Positions 17,073 to 24,284 of a stretch of 64,000 nt of DNA are shown here, one piece after another; within the stretch, counting starts at the first letter, position 1; every line of letters starts with the position of its first letter. The stretch covers positions 124,001-188,000 of the forward strand of contig NZ_LQZQ01000049.1 in NCBI RefSeq assembly GCF_001593005.1, in the 5' to 3' direction. The notes beneath the pieces were generated by a model, which was given only the letters and a program-made list of their open reading frames with translations, had not been told where the DNA came from and did not search any database. This stretch comes from Roseivirga ehrenbergii. Lineage in GTDB: Bacteria; Bacteroidota; Bacteroidia; Cytophagales; Cyclobacteriaceae. Both the position numbers and the translations under genes were made by a program.

Positions 17073-17708
17073 TTATTCTTCTTCCAGTTGGTCTTGAATA
17101 CGTTGGATATCGGCAATGAGTGGGTTAAGCGTTTTCTTTACCGCCCGTTTATTTAACCATACCACAAAGGCGTAGAAGGCGGCTAATAAAACAATCAATG
17201 TGATTTTACTTCCCGAGTCAAAGGGCAAATGTTCCTTCAAACCAGAGGAATAGCCAAAAATATCTGGATTGCCTAAGCCTAATATAAATGCGACATTCAG
17301 TAGAAAAGGAGGGCCAGCATACCAGTACAATACGGTGTCTAAAAACCTGTGCTGCGCCATCATATTGCTTTTTTGGTGTTCCAACTGAGCCTTGAAGGGC
17401 AATGTAAGGTCTTCGTTTTTTTTGCTAAGCTGAAGTTTTCTAAAGCGATAAATCACATAAACTGACCATACTATCGTGAGTATGCTTGCGACTCGGGTAA
17501 TGGGAAAGGGGATGTCATAAGCGAAATAGGCAAACATCGGGATAGTGATGAATGCAGCTATAATCTCACGGATATCTCTGTTCCTGATTACCTTTTCAAT
17601 GTGATTCAGTTTGTTCTTGAGTTCCATCACCAATTTTGATAAATCGACTTGGATTCTCTCGGCCTGCGAAGAGCTCATCCATATTTCTTTTAGTTCTTGT
17701 TCTGTCAT
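17073..17708 (-). CDS. Membrane protein encoded with the ECF sigma factor (possible anti-sigma role)
   Basis: 211 residues. The soluble N-terminal part (1-55, M-T-E-Q-E-L-K-E-I-W) is followed by about four membrane segments (about 47-63, 68-84, 120-140, 160-178) and a charged C-terminus ending L-E-E-E. I do not recognise a named anti-sigma domain. The location, one base after the sigma factor stop, and the cytosolic N-terminus plus membrane anchor fit an anti-sigma factor, but this is inference from context. The M23 gene follows 28 bases later. Confidence 0.7.
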   Translation of the reverse strand: MTEQELKEIWMSSSQAERIQVDLSKLVMELKNKLNHIEKVIRNRDIREIIAAFITIPMFAYFAYDIPFPITRVASILTIVWSVYVIYRFRKLQLSKKNEDLTLPFKAQLEHQKSNMMAQHRFLDTVLYWYAGPPFLLNVAFILGLGNPDIFGYSSGLKEHLPFDSGSKITLIVLLAAFYAFVVWLNKRAVKKTLNPLIADIQRIQDQLEEE

Positions 17709-17709
17709 C

Positions 17710-18231
17710 TTATGCCAATTTTGGGGTGATACAGTCGAATAATAATTTTCTAATACGTTTCATTTTTACGGCTACATGGTTTTCAGTCAAACCAGTAATG
17801 GTAGCAATTTGCTTATAAGGAAGGCCTTCGAGCAGTAATACTAATAAGGATTGATCCGCTTCGTTTAATGTAGCAATGCAGTCGTGAAGTGCCTTGTACC
17901 TTTCTTGCTGACTTTTGTCTGGGCCAACTTCTGCCAGAACAAACTGCAAGGAGTCTAGCCTTACCGTTTTCTCTTTGCCTTTGTCTAGTTTCAGTTTAGA
18001 TCGCTGACAAACATTCAGCGCAATTTTATAGACCCAAGTATCAATGCCTGAATTGCCTTTAAAGGTGGAAAAGGACTTCCAGATTTGATAAACCACTTCC
18101 TGAAACAAATCTTGCGGCTCTAAAGGAGCAACGGCATAAACACGGCTGATCCTATAGATTTTCTCCTTGTTGCTTTCTAGCACTTGTTCAAAAGTCATTG
18201 GCGCATTGTGCTGATGTTCGAAGTTTTCCAT
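17710..18231 (-). CDS. ECF-type RNA polymerase sigma factor
   Basis: 173 residues. Region 2 is seen in I-Y-R-I-S-R-V-Y-A-V-A-P-L-E-P-Q-D-L-F-Q-E-V-V-Y-Q-I-W-K (the D-L-x-Q-E-V motif at about 42-50). Region 4 is seen in L-L-L-L-E-G-L-P-Y-K-Q-I-A-T-I-T-G-L-T-E-N-H-V-A-V-K-M-K-R-I-R, a helix-turn-helix that contacts the -35 element. It lacks region 3, as ECF factors do. It is first in an operon with a membrane protein and an M23 peptidase, so the regulon may concern the cell wall or envelope. Confidence 0.93.
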   Translation of the reverse strand: MENFEHQHNAPMTFEQVLESNKEKIYRISRVYAVAPLEPQDLFQEVVYQIWKSFSTFKGNSGIDTWVYKIALNVCQRSKLKLDKGKEKTVRLDSLQFVLAEVGPDKSQQERYKALHDCIATLNEADQSLLVLLLEGLPYKQIATITGLTENHVAVKMKRIRKLLFDCITPKLA

Positions 18232-18549
18232 TGTCTATTAATATTAGTGACAAGGCCTTAAAAAATATGACAGCATTTTTGAAATTTATTTTCTTAAGCA
18301 TACTACGGCTTTTGAAGAGTTTCTGCAAAAGTGGTTTTTAAATGCTGATTGAGTGCATTTTTGGCTCAACCGCTGGGTTTTACCGAGTGATAGTTGGTTT
18401 TACTTCTTTCATTTATGATGTCACTCGGCAAAGCCAAGCGACTGTAGTAAGATTTTCGATCAATCAGTAGAGCATAAATTTTTATGTTTTCTATTTTTCA
18501 ACCTTGAAAAGAGCGGCTTTTCCAATATCATTGTAAGCCAAAGCCAGAT
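18232..18549. other. Divergent intergenic region with one dispersed hairpin repeat
   Basis: It separates the ECF operon from the LytTR gene. Its main content is a 20-bp imperfect inverted repeat at 18371-18440, which has a second copy at 25642-25705. I find no convincing promoter box for either flanking gene. Confidence 0.45.
18371..18440. repeat. Dispersed hairpin repeat, copy 1
   Basis: Arms at 18371-18390 (CGCTGGGTTTTACCGAGTGA) and 18421-18440 (TCACTCGGCAAAGCCAAGCG) pair over 20 bp with three mismatches. Copy 2 at 25642-25705 keeps the 3' arm identical and has an altered 5' arm. Confidence 0.7.
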
Positions 18550-19347
18550 ATGTTAAAGCAGCATTACCCATTCGACCCTTCCATTAAACATCATGTACTA
18601 ATTGCATTGGGCTTGGCGGTTTGGGTATTCGTTTTTCTGTTCTTTACCGAACCGCTCGATGTAGGTCAACTTTACTTGAATGAGAAGTTGACTTATCTGC
18701 CGCTCTACGGTCTTTTTGGCTCCATTTGTTATCTGATTTGCTTGCCCTTTCAGCATTGGTTGTCTAAAAAAGTAGGGCAGTGGCCTGTTTGGGCGGAACT
18801 CACTTTTATGTCTTTCGTCATCATCATCGGTTTTGTGGCTACCCGCTTGGTGTACTATTATTTGGTGGTGGACTCTGACCCATACGCTTACACCATTTCC
18901 TATTTTGCTACTGCCATTTATTTGCCTGCGGCACTCACCGTTTTCCCTATCGTGGCCATTGGCCGTTGGTCTTTCGGTAAGTACAAAGAGAAGCGTTTAG
19001 AGAATGATAAAATCGAAATTAAAGGCACTGGAAATTACGAGAGTTTGCGCCTGCAATTGAACGATCTTATTTGTATTCAGTCGTCTGATAATTATGTAGA
19101 AGTGACTTTTAATGAAGGAGGGAATTTAAAGACACAGCTGATCAGAAATAAGCTGACAGCCGTGGAGGAGCAACGGCCAGAATTGATCCGAACCCACCGC
19201 TCTTTTTTGATCAATGCTTATCATTTTAGACAATGGAAGACCGGAAATCGTAAAGTGAATGTGATGCTTACAGGCGACATTGAAGTACCTGTTTCAAAAA
19301 CTTATCAGGCTGCAGTAGAAACAGCCGTCAATTCCACCACAGAATAG
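18550..19347 (+). CDS. LytTR-domain transcriptional regulator with membrane-bound N-terminus
   Basis: 265 residues. Four membrane segments (about 16-36, 45-65, 78-100, 112-134) precede a short linker and a C-terminal LytTR DNA-binding domain (about 160-260). That domain has L-N-D-L-I-C-I-Q-S-S-D-N-Y-V-E-V and L-I-R-T-H-R-S-F-L-I-N. Instead of a receiver domain it has a membrane sensor, a common Bacteroidota arrangement, so it may respond directly to a membrane signal. The downstream S41-like gene, about 100 bases away on the same strand, could be a target. Confidence 0.9.
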   Translation: MLKQHYPFDPSIKHHVLIALGLAVWVFVFLFFTEPLDVGQLYLNEKLTYLPLYGLFGSICYLICLPFQHWLSKKVGQWPVWAELTFMSFVIIIGFVATRLVYYYLVVDSDPYAYTISYFATAIYLPAALTVFPIVAIGRWSFGKYKEKRLENDKIEIKGTGNYESLRLQLNDLICIQSSDNYVEVTFNEGGNLKTQLIRNKLTAVEEQRPELIRTHRSFLINAYHFRQWKTGNRKVNVMLTGDIEVPVSKTYQAAVETAVNSTTE

Positions 19348-19400
19348 TGTGATTTCGCCACAAGCCTTATTAAATAGGTTTAAAGGCCGATTTCTGTTTG

Positions 19401-19433
19401 TACGTTTGAACCAGTCCCCCCGAAGCTTCGGGG
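19401..19433 (+). promoter_or_regulatory. -7 box and palindrome upstream of the S41-like gene
   Basis: TACGTTTG at 19401-19408 fits the Bacteroidota -7 element; a matching -33 TTG is not seen. A perfect 16-bp palindrome, CCCCGAAGCTTCGGGG (19418-19433), lies between it and the start codon and would form a hairpin in the 5' leader of the mRNA. Confidence 0.4.
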
Positions 19434-19448
19434 CATAAACAAACAGAA

Positions 19449-20696
19449 ATGAAAAATTTACTGACCCTAATTTTCCTTATTACTTTAAGTTTTAACCTTT
19501 CGGCACAAGCCAATTGCGACTGCAAACCCGAGCTTGATTTTGTCTATGCGCAGATGAAGAAGATGAACTCATTTAAGCATCAGGTAAAAGGAAATAAGAA
19601 AACTGAATTCGAGAATTTATACCAACAACTTCGTGGCGAAATGGCCAATGAAATGTCCAAGGTCGATTGCTTTTGGAAGCTCAATCAGCTAGAGCATTTT
19701 GTGAATGATAAGCATGCCGAAGTGTACGAGCCGAGACCAGATTATACGATGGACGATATCTTCGATTCTACATTTATAAAAAGCTACCGAACCAGCGATG
19801 CCTTCAAAAATCACCCCAAGGTGGGCCTGGATTTAACGCAATTGAAAGCCCAATTGAAATCTAAACCAGCATCGGGTATTGAAGGCATCTACAATGCGGG
19901 CAGCAGAATGAAATTAGGTGTTTATCGTATTGATACAGATAGCTTGGTGGGAGTGGTGTTAGAATCCCAGATCAGTATTTGGGAGCCGGGACAGATCTAT
20001 GCTTACATCAAGGAAACCGACTCGCCTTCACGTTTTAATATTGTCTTCTATGGTCAGTTGTATAAGAACTTGGTTTTTGCTGAAGAGCAGCTTTTTGAAA
20101 ATGGGCAGTTGTTTTCTACTACCCGAAAAGAAACGAAGGATGAGGCCTATGATATTGTAAACGTAACTTCCGATGAGGCTGAAAGCTTCAAGCTGACTCG
20201 CTTGAATGATGATGTGCAATACGTTTGGATGAACAGTTTTAACAGAAGCACTATGAGGAAAAACAGAGACCAATTAGTCACTCAAATCGAAAATGAACTG
20301 AACTCGCCTTACTTGATTGTTGATTTGAGAAACAATGTGGGCGGCTCGGATAAAATATCTAAGCCGATTATAAAAGCCATAAAGAAGAGCAAAGCGCAGG
20401 TGTATGTACTGACGAACTTCTACACGGGCAGTAACGGAGAACTCACTACAGGACGCTTAAGAAAATTGAAGAACACGGTTCATTTAGGACAAACCACTTA
20501 TGGTGCGCTGGGCTATGGTACTAATTACGGTAGAACATACACTTCGCCATCGGGGATGTTCACTTATGCACCAACCGATATGCGTCAAGCTTCTTTTCTT
20601 CCCTATGAAAACGAAGGAATTGGCCCTGAAATTAAGCTAGGGGCCAACAAAGACTGGGTAGAACAAACTCTAGCTATAATTGAAGGGGGTAAGTAG
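19449..20696 (+). CDS. S41-family (tail-specific protease-like) peptidase
   Basis: 415 residues. Signal peptide with F-N-L-S-A-Q cleavage, then C-D-C-K-P-E-L-D-F-V-Y and a helical N-terminal domain. From about residue 285 the S41 core appears: P-Y-L-I-V-D-L-R-N-N-V-G-G-S (substrate-binding loop), V-Y-V-L-T-N-F-Y-T-G-S-N-G-E (position of the S-x-x-E catalytic motif) and a C-terminal G-I-G-P-E-I-K-L. No PDZ domain is evident. By family it is a secreted or periplasmic serine protease. The substrate is unknown. It ends at a terminator (20753-20780). Confidence 0.83.
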   Translation: MKNLLTLIFLITLSFNLSAQANCDCKPELDFVYAQMKKMNSFKHQVKGNKKTEFENLYQQLRGEMANEMSKVDCFWKLNQLEHFVNDKHAEVYEPRPDYTMDDIFDSTFIKSYRTSDAFKNHPKVGLDLTQLKAQLKSKPASGIEGIYNAGSRMKLGVYRIDTDSLVGVVLESQISIWEPGQIYAYIKETDSPSRFNIVFYGQLYKNLVFAEEQLFENGQLFSTTRKETKDEAYDIVNVTSDEAESFKLTRLNDDVQYVWMNSFNRSTMRKNRDQLVTQIENELNSPYLIVDLRNNVGGSDKISKPIIKAIKKSKAQVYVLTNFYTGSNGELTTGRLRKLKNTVHLGQTTYGALGYGTNYGRTYTSPSGMFTYAPTDMRQASFLPYENEGIGPEIKLGANKDWVEQTLAIIEGGK

Positions 20697-20752
20697 AAGG
20701 CTGAAATCACTGAAGAGACTGGGTCAGATGTGTTTGACTGCTGTCTAATCCA

Positions 20753-20787
20753 AAAGAGACTACCGCGAGGAGGTCTCTTTGCTTTTA
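20753..20787 (+). terminator. Intrinsic terminator after the S41-like gene
   Basis: AAAGAGAC (20753-20760) and GTCTCTTT (20773-20780) are perfect complements, followed by GCTTTTA. Confidence 0.65.
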
Positions 20788-20912
20788 TTGGTGGTGTAGT
20801 GAAACCGCAAAGTGCGCTAAGTAGCGCAAAGCCCCATCACTTACCGTCACTCTGAGGTTGAGTTTGAAAAACGAAACCGCGAGAGTCTGTTTGTACGGAG
20901 AGGAGGTGCTAA
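20785..20912 (+). repeat. About 130-bp direct repeat, copy 1 (left of the LprI-like gene)
   Basis: It shares long identical blocks with 21545-21673: TTATTGGTG, GAAACCGCAAAGTGCGCTAA, TCATCACTTACCGTCACTC-like and CCGCGAGAGTCTGTT, then GGAGGTGCTAA. It contains a near-perfect hairpin, TGCGCTA-AG-TAGCGCA. The two copies bracket the gene at 20998-21402. Confidence 0.75.
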
Positions 20913-20997
20913 GTACAGACGCTCCGAAGCCTCGTAGCTCAAGGTTTACTATCTTTCAGCCTGTAAGGGTTTGTTCATTCTTTTAGAATTAATTCCG

Positions 20998-21402
20998 CTA
21001 CTCGTCTTTATTCAAATATTGCTTGATGAAATAATTAATTCGGTCGAGAACATAAGTAGCTTTCCTTTGATATTTAAACATCATTCCATCTTGCCCGCCT
21101 AACCCGATATCTTCCTTATTAATTTCGTTGAATTTCTTGTCCCTTGCTTTTAACCATGATAACTGAGCCGTTTTTAAATCGCTTTTTTGCTTTTCGGTCA
21201 TGGGTTTTCTAATATGGTTGTATACCACATTCAGCATACTGTCAATTTGAGTATAATAGTTTCTTTCACAGTCAAGCATAAACCTGCCCTTGTCTAAACA
21301 TTTCTGGTTTGTTTCTGCTAAATGCTCAAGGTCTTTACCGAAATCTTGCGCTTGTAGTATTACGGCATTAAGTAATATGGATAGACAAATAATCTGTTTC
21401 AT
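20998..21402 (-). CDS. LprI-like DUF1311 secreted protein
   Basis: 134 residues with a signal peptide (M-K-Q-I-I-C-L-S-I-L-L-N ... L-Q-A-Q). The mature part has two cysteines (C-L-D-K-G-R and C-E-R-N-Y-Y) and the helical pattern ending in T-A-Q-L-S-W-L-K-A-R-D, the hallmark of DUF1311 (lysozyme-inhibitor LprI-like N-terminal domain). Some family members inhibit lysozyme; whether this one does is unknown. The gene stands alone between two direct repeats, which suggests a gained or mobile segment. Confidence 0.8.
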   Translation of the reverse strand: MKQIICLSILLNAVILQAQDFGKDLEHLAETNQKCLDKGRFMLDCERNYYTQIDSMLNVVYNHIRKPMTEKQKSDLKTAQLSWLKARDKKFNEINKEDIGLGGQDGMMFKYQRKATYVLDRINYFIKQYLNKDE

Positions 21403-21544
21403 ATTTATTTAAAATAAGCTTCTTAATTCAGGTTACGGACACTTATGCCTACCGTTGAGCGGGCTTGTAGTGCTTACTTTCCAAGATAACTGTTTTCGAT
21501 AATTATGAATCAAAGGGAGAGTGCTCTTTTTGAACGATTATGGC

Positions 21545-21673
21545 TTATTGGTGCTTTGATGAAACCGCAAAGTGCGCTAAGTAGCGCAAAGTTCCATCAC
21601 TTACCGTCACTCTGAGTGTTTTTGAGGCACGAAAAAACCGCGAGAGTCTGTTGGTTTGGAAAGGAGGTGCTAA
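21545..21673 (+). repeat. About 130-bp direct repeat, copy 2 (right of the LprI-like gene)
   Basis: Same orientation and block order as copy 1 at 20785-20912, including the identical hairpin core GTGCGCTAAGTAGCGCAAAG. Differences are concentrated in the middle. Confidence 0.75.
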
Positions 21674-21678
21674 ATAAA

Positions 21679-21764
21679 GCGGACAGAGTCCTTGATTAAT
21701 AAATTAACACAGGTTCTGCCTACTGGCAGATAAATCGGAGAACCTGCGACAGGAGGTTGCTACC
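21679..21764 (+). repeat. Degenerate repeat shared with 25834-25914
   Basis: The ordered blocks CGGACAGAGTCCTT, CACAGGTT, TGCC, GGCAGAT, CGGAGAAC, TGC and a final GCTA/TAGC are shared, with short length differences between them. The arms TTCTGCC/GGCAGA also make a small hairpin. Confidence 0.5.
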
Positions 21765-21784
21765 TTAACTGGTGTGAACAAAAT

Positions 21785-22411
21785 TTAATTTAAGGTCAGA
21801 ATTTCATCAAGTTTCATTTTATTAAATGAATCAATCTCTTTATCTAGAAAAATAAGGTATTTATCTGCCTGTTCTGGCAAATTGTGATGATTCAAACAGT
21901 CGATAATTGCACCTATATAGTTATAAGACTTTGAAACCTTAATCATATCTCGATTCAAGTTCTCAAGTGTTTTTGTGGAAATTATTTTTGAGCGTTTTTC
22001 AAAACCTTTTTTTGTTGCTTTACTATGTTGAACAGAGAGAGTGTCAGAAGATAAATTTCCTTCAAAATCTTTCCAACCAAGCCTATATGCCCCGTGAACA
22101 ATAGTGTTTCGTATTTGTGGTAACTCAACTATTTTGGAAGAGAGCTTAAGGTTTAACTGGCTTAATTTAGGATAGGCTGTAAAGCTGTCGGAAATAAGGG
22201 AATCAAACTTTGACCTCAAAGGGTCAGCTGTAATGTTTTCAATCAAAGAGCCTATGTTTTGAGTTTGTAGTTTTGACTGCTTATCTGGGAAAATAATTTT
22301 TGGAATTAAGAATCTAAGCCAATCGTTAATGTCTTCAAATCGTACAACAAACTCTCCAATTAAGGCGTATTGCGTTTGGATATCAATTTCAGTAAATTTT
22401 TCACTCATCAA
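21785..22411 (-). CDS. HEPN-like helical protein of unknown function
   Basis: 208 residues, helical and soluble. R-N-T-I-V-H-G at residues 101-107 fits the R-x4-H core (R101, N102, H106) of HEPN-type RNase domains, and it lies in a helix after Q-I, as in many MAE-28990/Cthe-2314-like HEPN proteins. I cannot identify a specific family. There is no nucleotidyltransferase or antitoxin beside it; the neighbours are repeats and a YdeI gene. HEPN proteins often act in toxin-antitoxin or phage-defence systems, but a solitary gene gives no direct support for that here. Confidence 0.6.
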   Translation of the reverse strand: MMSEKFTEIDIQTQYALIGEFVVRFEDINDWLRFLIPKIIFPDKQSKLQTQNIGSLIENITADPLRSKFDSLISDSFTAYPKLSQLNLKLSSKIVELPQIRNTIVHGAYRLGWKDFEGNLSSDTLSVQHSKATKKGFEKRSKIISTKTLENLNRDMIKVSKSYNYIGAIIDCLNHHNLPEQADKYLIFLDKEIDSFNKMKLDEILTLN

Positions 22412-22514
22412 TTTTTGCTTAGGTTACATTTCGGCCATGTACATAATTTGTATATCATCTAATTTATCAAAACTTCCTGATAACATACCAATAATGTTGG
22501 CGATGAAAGCCGTT

Positions 22515-23096
22515 CTACCTAAACTGTTTTGGCTTCAAGTTTTCACTGGCGTTTTCTGCGATTTCTAAAATTCGCTTTTGTCTTGTTTCTGGTCTTTTAG
22601 CAGAGATTACCCAGTGCAATAAAATCTTTTTAGCGGACTTACTTAGGCCATCAAAGTAGTCTGTGGCGCCTTTGTGATTGGCCAATGCTGCTGTTAAATC
22701 TTCTGGAATGACAAGGGCTTCAATTTTATCTAAGAATGTCCAAGAACCATTCTGTTTTGCGGTCGCTATACTGGCCAAACCCGCTTCGGTCATTTGGTTG
22801 TTTTGAATGAGCTGTTCTACCTTTTCTTTGTTTACTCTAGACCACATGCTATTCGGCTTTCTTCTGCTGAAATACTGCATGTACCTTTCTTCGTCAATGG
22901 TCTTTTTGGTGCTGTCTATCCACCCAAAGCAAAGGGCTTCATCTACGGCTTCGCTCCAAGTAATAGAAGCAACTTTTGTGGATGTCCTAAAATAAACCAG
23001 CCAAACAGACTGTTCAGACGCATGGTTTTTTGCTAACCATGCGCGCCAATCTGCTCGGCTTTTAGGGCAATAGGTTTCTGCTTCCTTGTTACTCAT
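22515..23096 (-). CDS. YdeI/OmpD-associated-family protein
   Basis: 193 residues from the ATG at 23096 (M-S-N-K-E-A-E), preferred to an upstream in-frame start that would add 23 residues with no family match. It carries the family phrases R-A-D-W-R-A-W-L-A-K-N-H, S-V-W-L-V-Y, A-V-D-E-A-L-C-F-G-W-I-D-S, and Y-F-S-R-R-K-P-N-S-M-W-S-R-V-N-K at about 25-105, and ends in a helical bacteriocin-protection-like tail (S-A-K-R-P-E-T-R). Members are cytosolic with poorly known roles; some are linked to antimicrobial peptide resistance. Confidence 0.88.
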   Translation of the reverse strand: MSNKEAETYCPKSRADWRAWLAKNHASEQSVWLVYFRTSTKVASITWSEAVDEALCFGWIDSTKKTIDEERYMQYFSRRKPNSMWSRVNKEKVEQLIQNNQMTEAGLASIATAKQNGSWTFLDKIEALVIPEDLTAALANHKGATDYFDGLSKSAKKILLHWVISAKRPETRQKRILEIAENASENLKPKQFR

Positions 23097-23177
23097 TTCA
23101 TTCACTTTCTGGTCTATTGCTTTATGATCAGCGTTAAAGATTCGTTGACACAAATCTATACCCAAGAAGTGACAACC

Positions 23178-23729
23178 CTATGTCAGTAGTTCGTTATGTT
23201 TTTTTCGTTTGTAATGCAACTGAATTAACCCCGTGTCAAATGTTTTAGCAGTTACAAATTCAAGCAGTTGTTCGGGGCGCCCATCTTTAAATAACCTTGT
23301 TCCATTTCCTAGCAAAACTGGAATGATTGAAATAATAAACTCATCAATCAAGTCATTTTTTAGAAGTTCGTTGATTACCTCTGCACCTCCATCACAATAA
23401 ATATTTTTACCGTTTTCAGATTTTAGTTGTTTAACTAAATCCGTCAAGCTTCCTGTGTAAAAGGTGGTTCTTCCAACACTTGGTCTTTGAGTTCTTGTAA
23501 TGACATACACATCTCTTTGTCCATTGTCGTAATGAGATGAACCGATTTCTTTTATTACATAATCATAGGTTTTTCTGCCAATAATCAGCGTGTCAATGGT
23601 TTCTGTAAATTGCTCATAACCATAGTCTTCACCCTCCTTTTCTACTAGCTTTAAGAAACTAAGGTCGTCATTGGGTTTTGCAATGTAACCGTCTAAACTT
23701 GTGGCAATGAAAAGAGATATTTTTCGCAT
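23178..23729 (-). CDS. Dihydrofolate-reductase/RibD-C-like oxidoreductase
   Basis: 183 residues. It shows the RibD C-terminal/DHFR-like fold: I-A-T-S-L-D-G-Y-I-A-K (start), L-I-I-G-R-K-T-Y-D, Y-V-I-T-R, Y-C-D-G-G-A-E-V-I-N-E-L-L and E-F-I-I-S-I-I-P-V-L-L-G-N-G. Such stand-alone proteins are NAD(P)H-dependent reductases with unknown substrates; classic folate reductase activity is not implied. It is a single gene, about 80 bases upstream of the YdeI gene on the same strand, so the two may share a transcript. Confidence 0.85.
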   Translation of the reverse strand: MRKISLFIATSLDGYIAKPNDDLSFLKLVEKEGEDYGYEQFTETIDTLIIGRKTYDYVIKEIGSSHYDNGQRDVYVITRTQRPSVGRTTFYTGSLTDLVKQLKSENGKNIYCDGGAEVINELLKNDLIDEFIISIIPVLLGNGTRLFKDGRPEQLLEFVTAKTFDTGLIQLHYKRKKHNELLT

Positions 23730-23785
23730 TTGTTTTAAATTTTAATGTTTCTGCAAAATTAGCTTTGTCAACCTTGGATGCGTCA

Positions 23786-24094
23786 CTACATCATTAAGCA
23801 ATCAATATAATCAGTAAGCATATGAAAGAGTAAACCTATGCCGATAATTCTGAAGGGTTTTTTGAGAAAGAGGAGCGCAACGTAAAAGCCCATGGCATAA
23901 TAGGTATGCAGAAAATGAAAATTGATGCTGCATCGGCCGGGGTCGAAAATTGGGTTGGCGAATAAGTGATCTAAATCTACAAGCATAGTCGCCAGTAAAA
24001 TCAAGTAAGTCTTCTTCCAGTCCTTTTTGAAAAATACCAGAGCAATCACCAAAGGAAAACCGAAGTGCAAAAAGTAGTGAATTAATGATTGCAT
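23786..24094 (-). CDS. DUF6122-family small membrane protein
   Basis: 102 residues with three or four membrane helices. The conserved polar motifs of DUF6122 are visible: H-Y-F-L-H-F-G-F-P, D-L-D-H-L-F-A-N-P-I-F-D-P-x-R-C-S-I-N-F-H-F-L-H-T and F-H-M-L-T-D-Y-I-D-C. The histidine/aspartate clusters hint at metal binding or hydrolysis near the membrane, resembling LexA-related YdjM-like metal-dependent hydrolases, but no function is established. Confidence 0.78.
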   Translation of the reverse strand: MQSLIHYFLHFGFPLVIALVFFKKDWKKTYLILLATMLVDLDHLFANPIFDPGRCSINFHFLHTYYAMGFYVALLFLKKPFRIIGIGLLFHMLTDYIDCLMM

Positions 24095-24222
24095 AAAGGC
24101 AATGGGTTAAGAATACAAATGATGTTGAGTATCTTCAAAAATATCGTGTTGCAATAATCATAAAATAAATGAGGTTTAGAAATGAAATGCCTTGATCAAG
24201 CTATTGAATGATTTTTTGATTT

Positions 24223-24230
24223 TAAATTTG
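24223..24230 (+). promoter_or_regulatory. -7 box upstream of the aminotransferase gene
   Basis: TAAATTTG fits TAnnTTTG, about 55 bases before the start codon. The nearest TTG (24204-24206) gives a spacer of 16 rather than 19 bases. Confidence 0.35.
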
Positions 24231-24284
24231 ACAACGGCATGATTTACTAACTTAGAAGCCAAATCACCATTAAAATTTTTTGAG

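Larger units (their letters stand above)
20697..20997. other. Repeat-containing intergenic region
   Basis: It contains the S41 gene terminator and copy 1 of a roughly 130-bp repeat (20785-20912). The rest is unassigned. No ORF is supported. Confidence 0.5.
21403..21784. other. Repeat-containing intergenic region
   Basis: It holds repeat copy 2 (21545-21673) and a second repeat-like stretch (21679-21764) that resembles 25834-25914: CGGACAGAGTCCTT, then CACAGGTT, GGCAGAT and CGGAGAAC in the same order. No ORF. Confidence 0.5.

Noticed and set aside
17045-17116. Upstream start of the M23 peptidase gene
   Set aside because: It would place 24 polar residues before the signal peptide and overlap the preceding gene.
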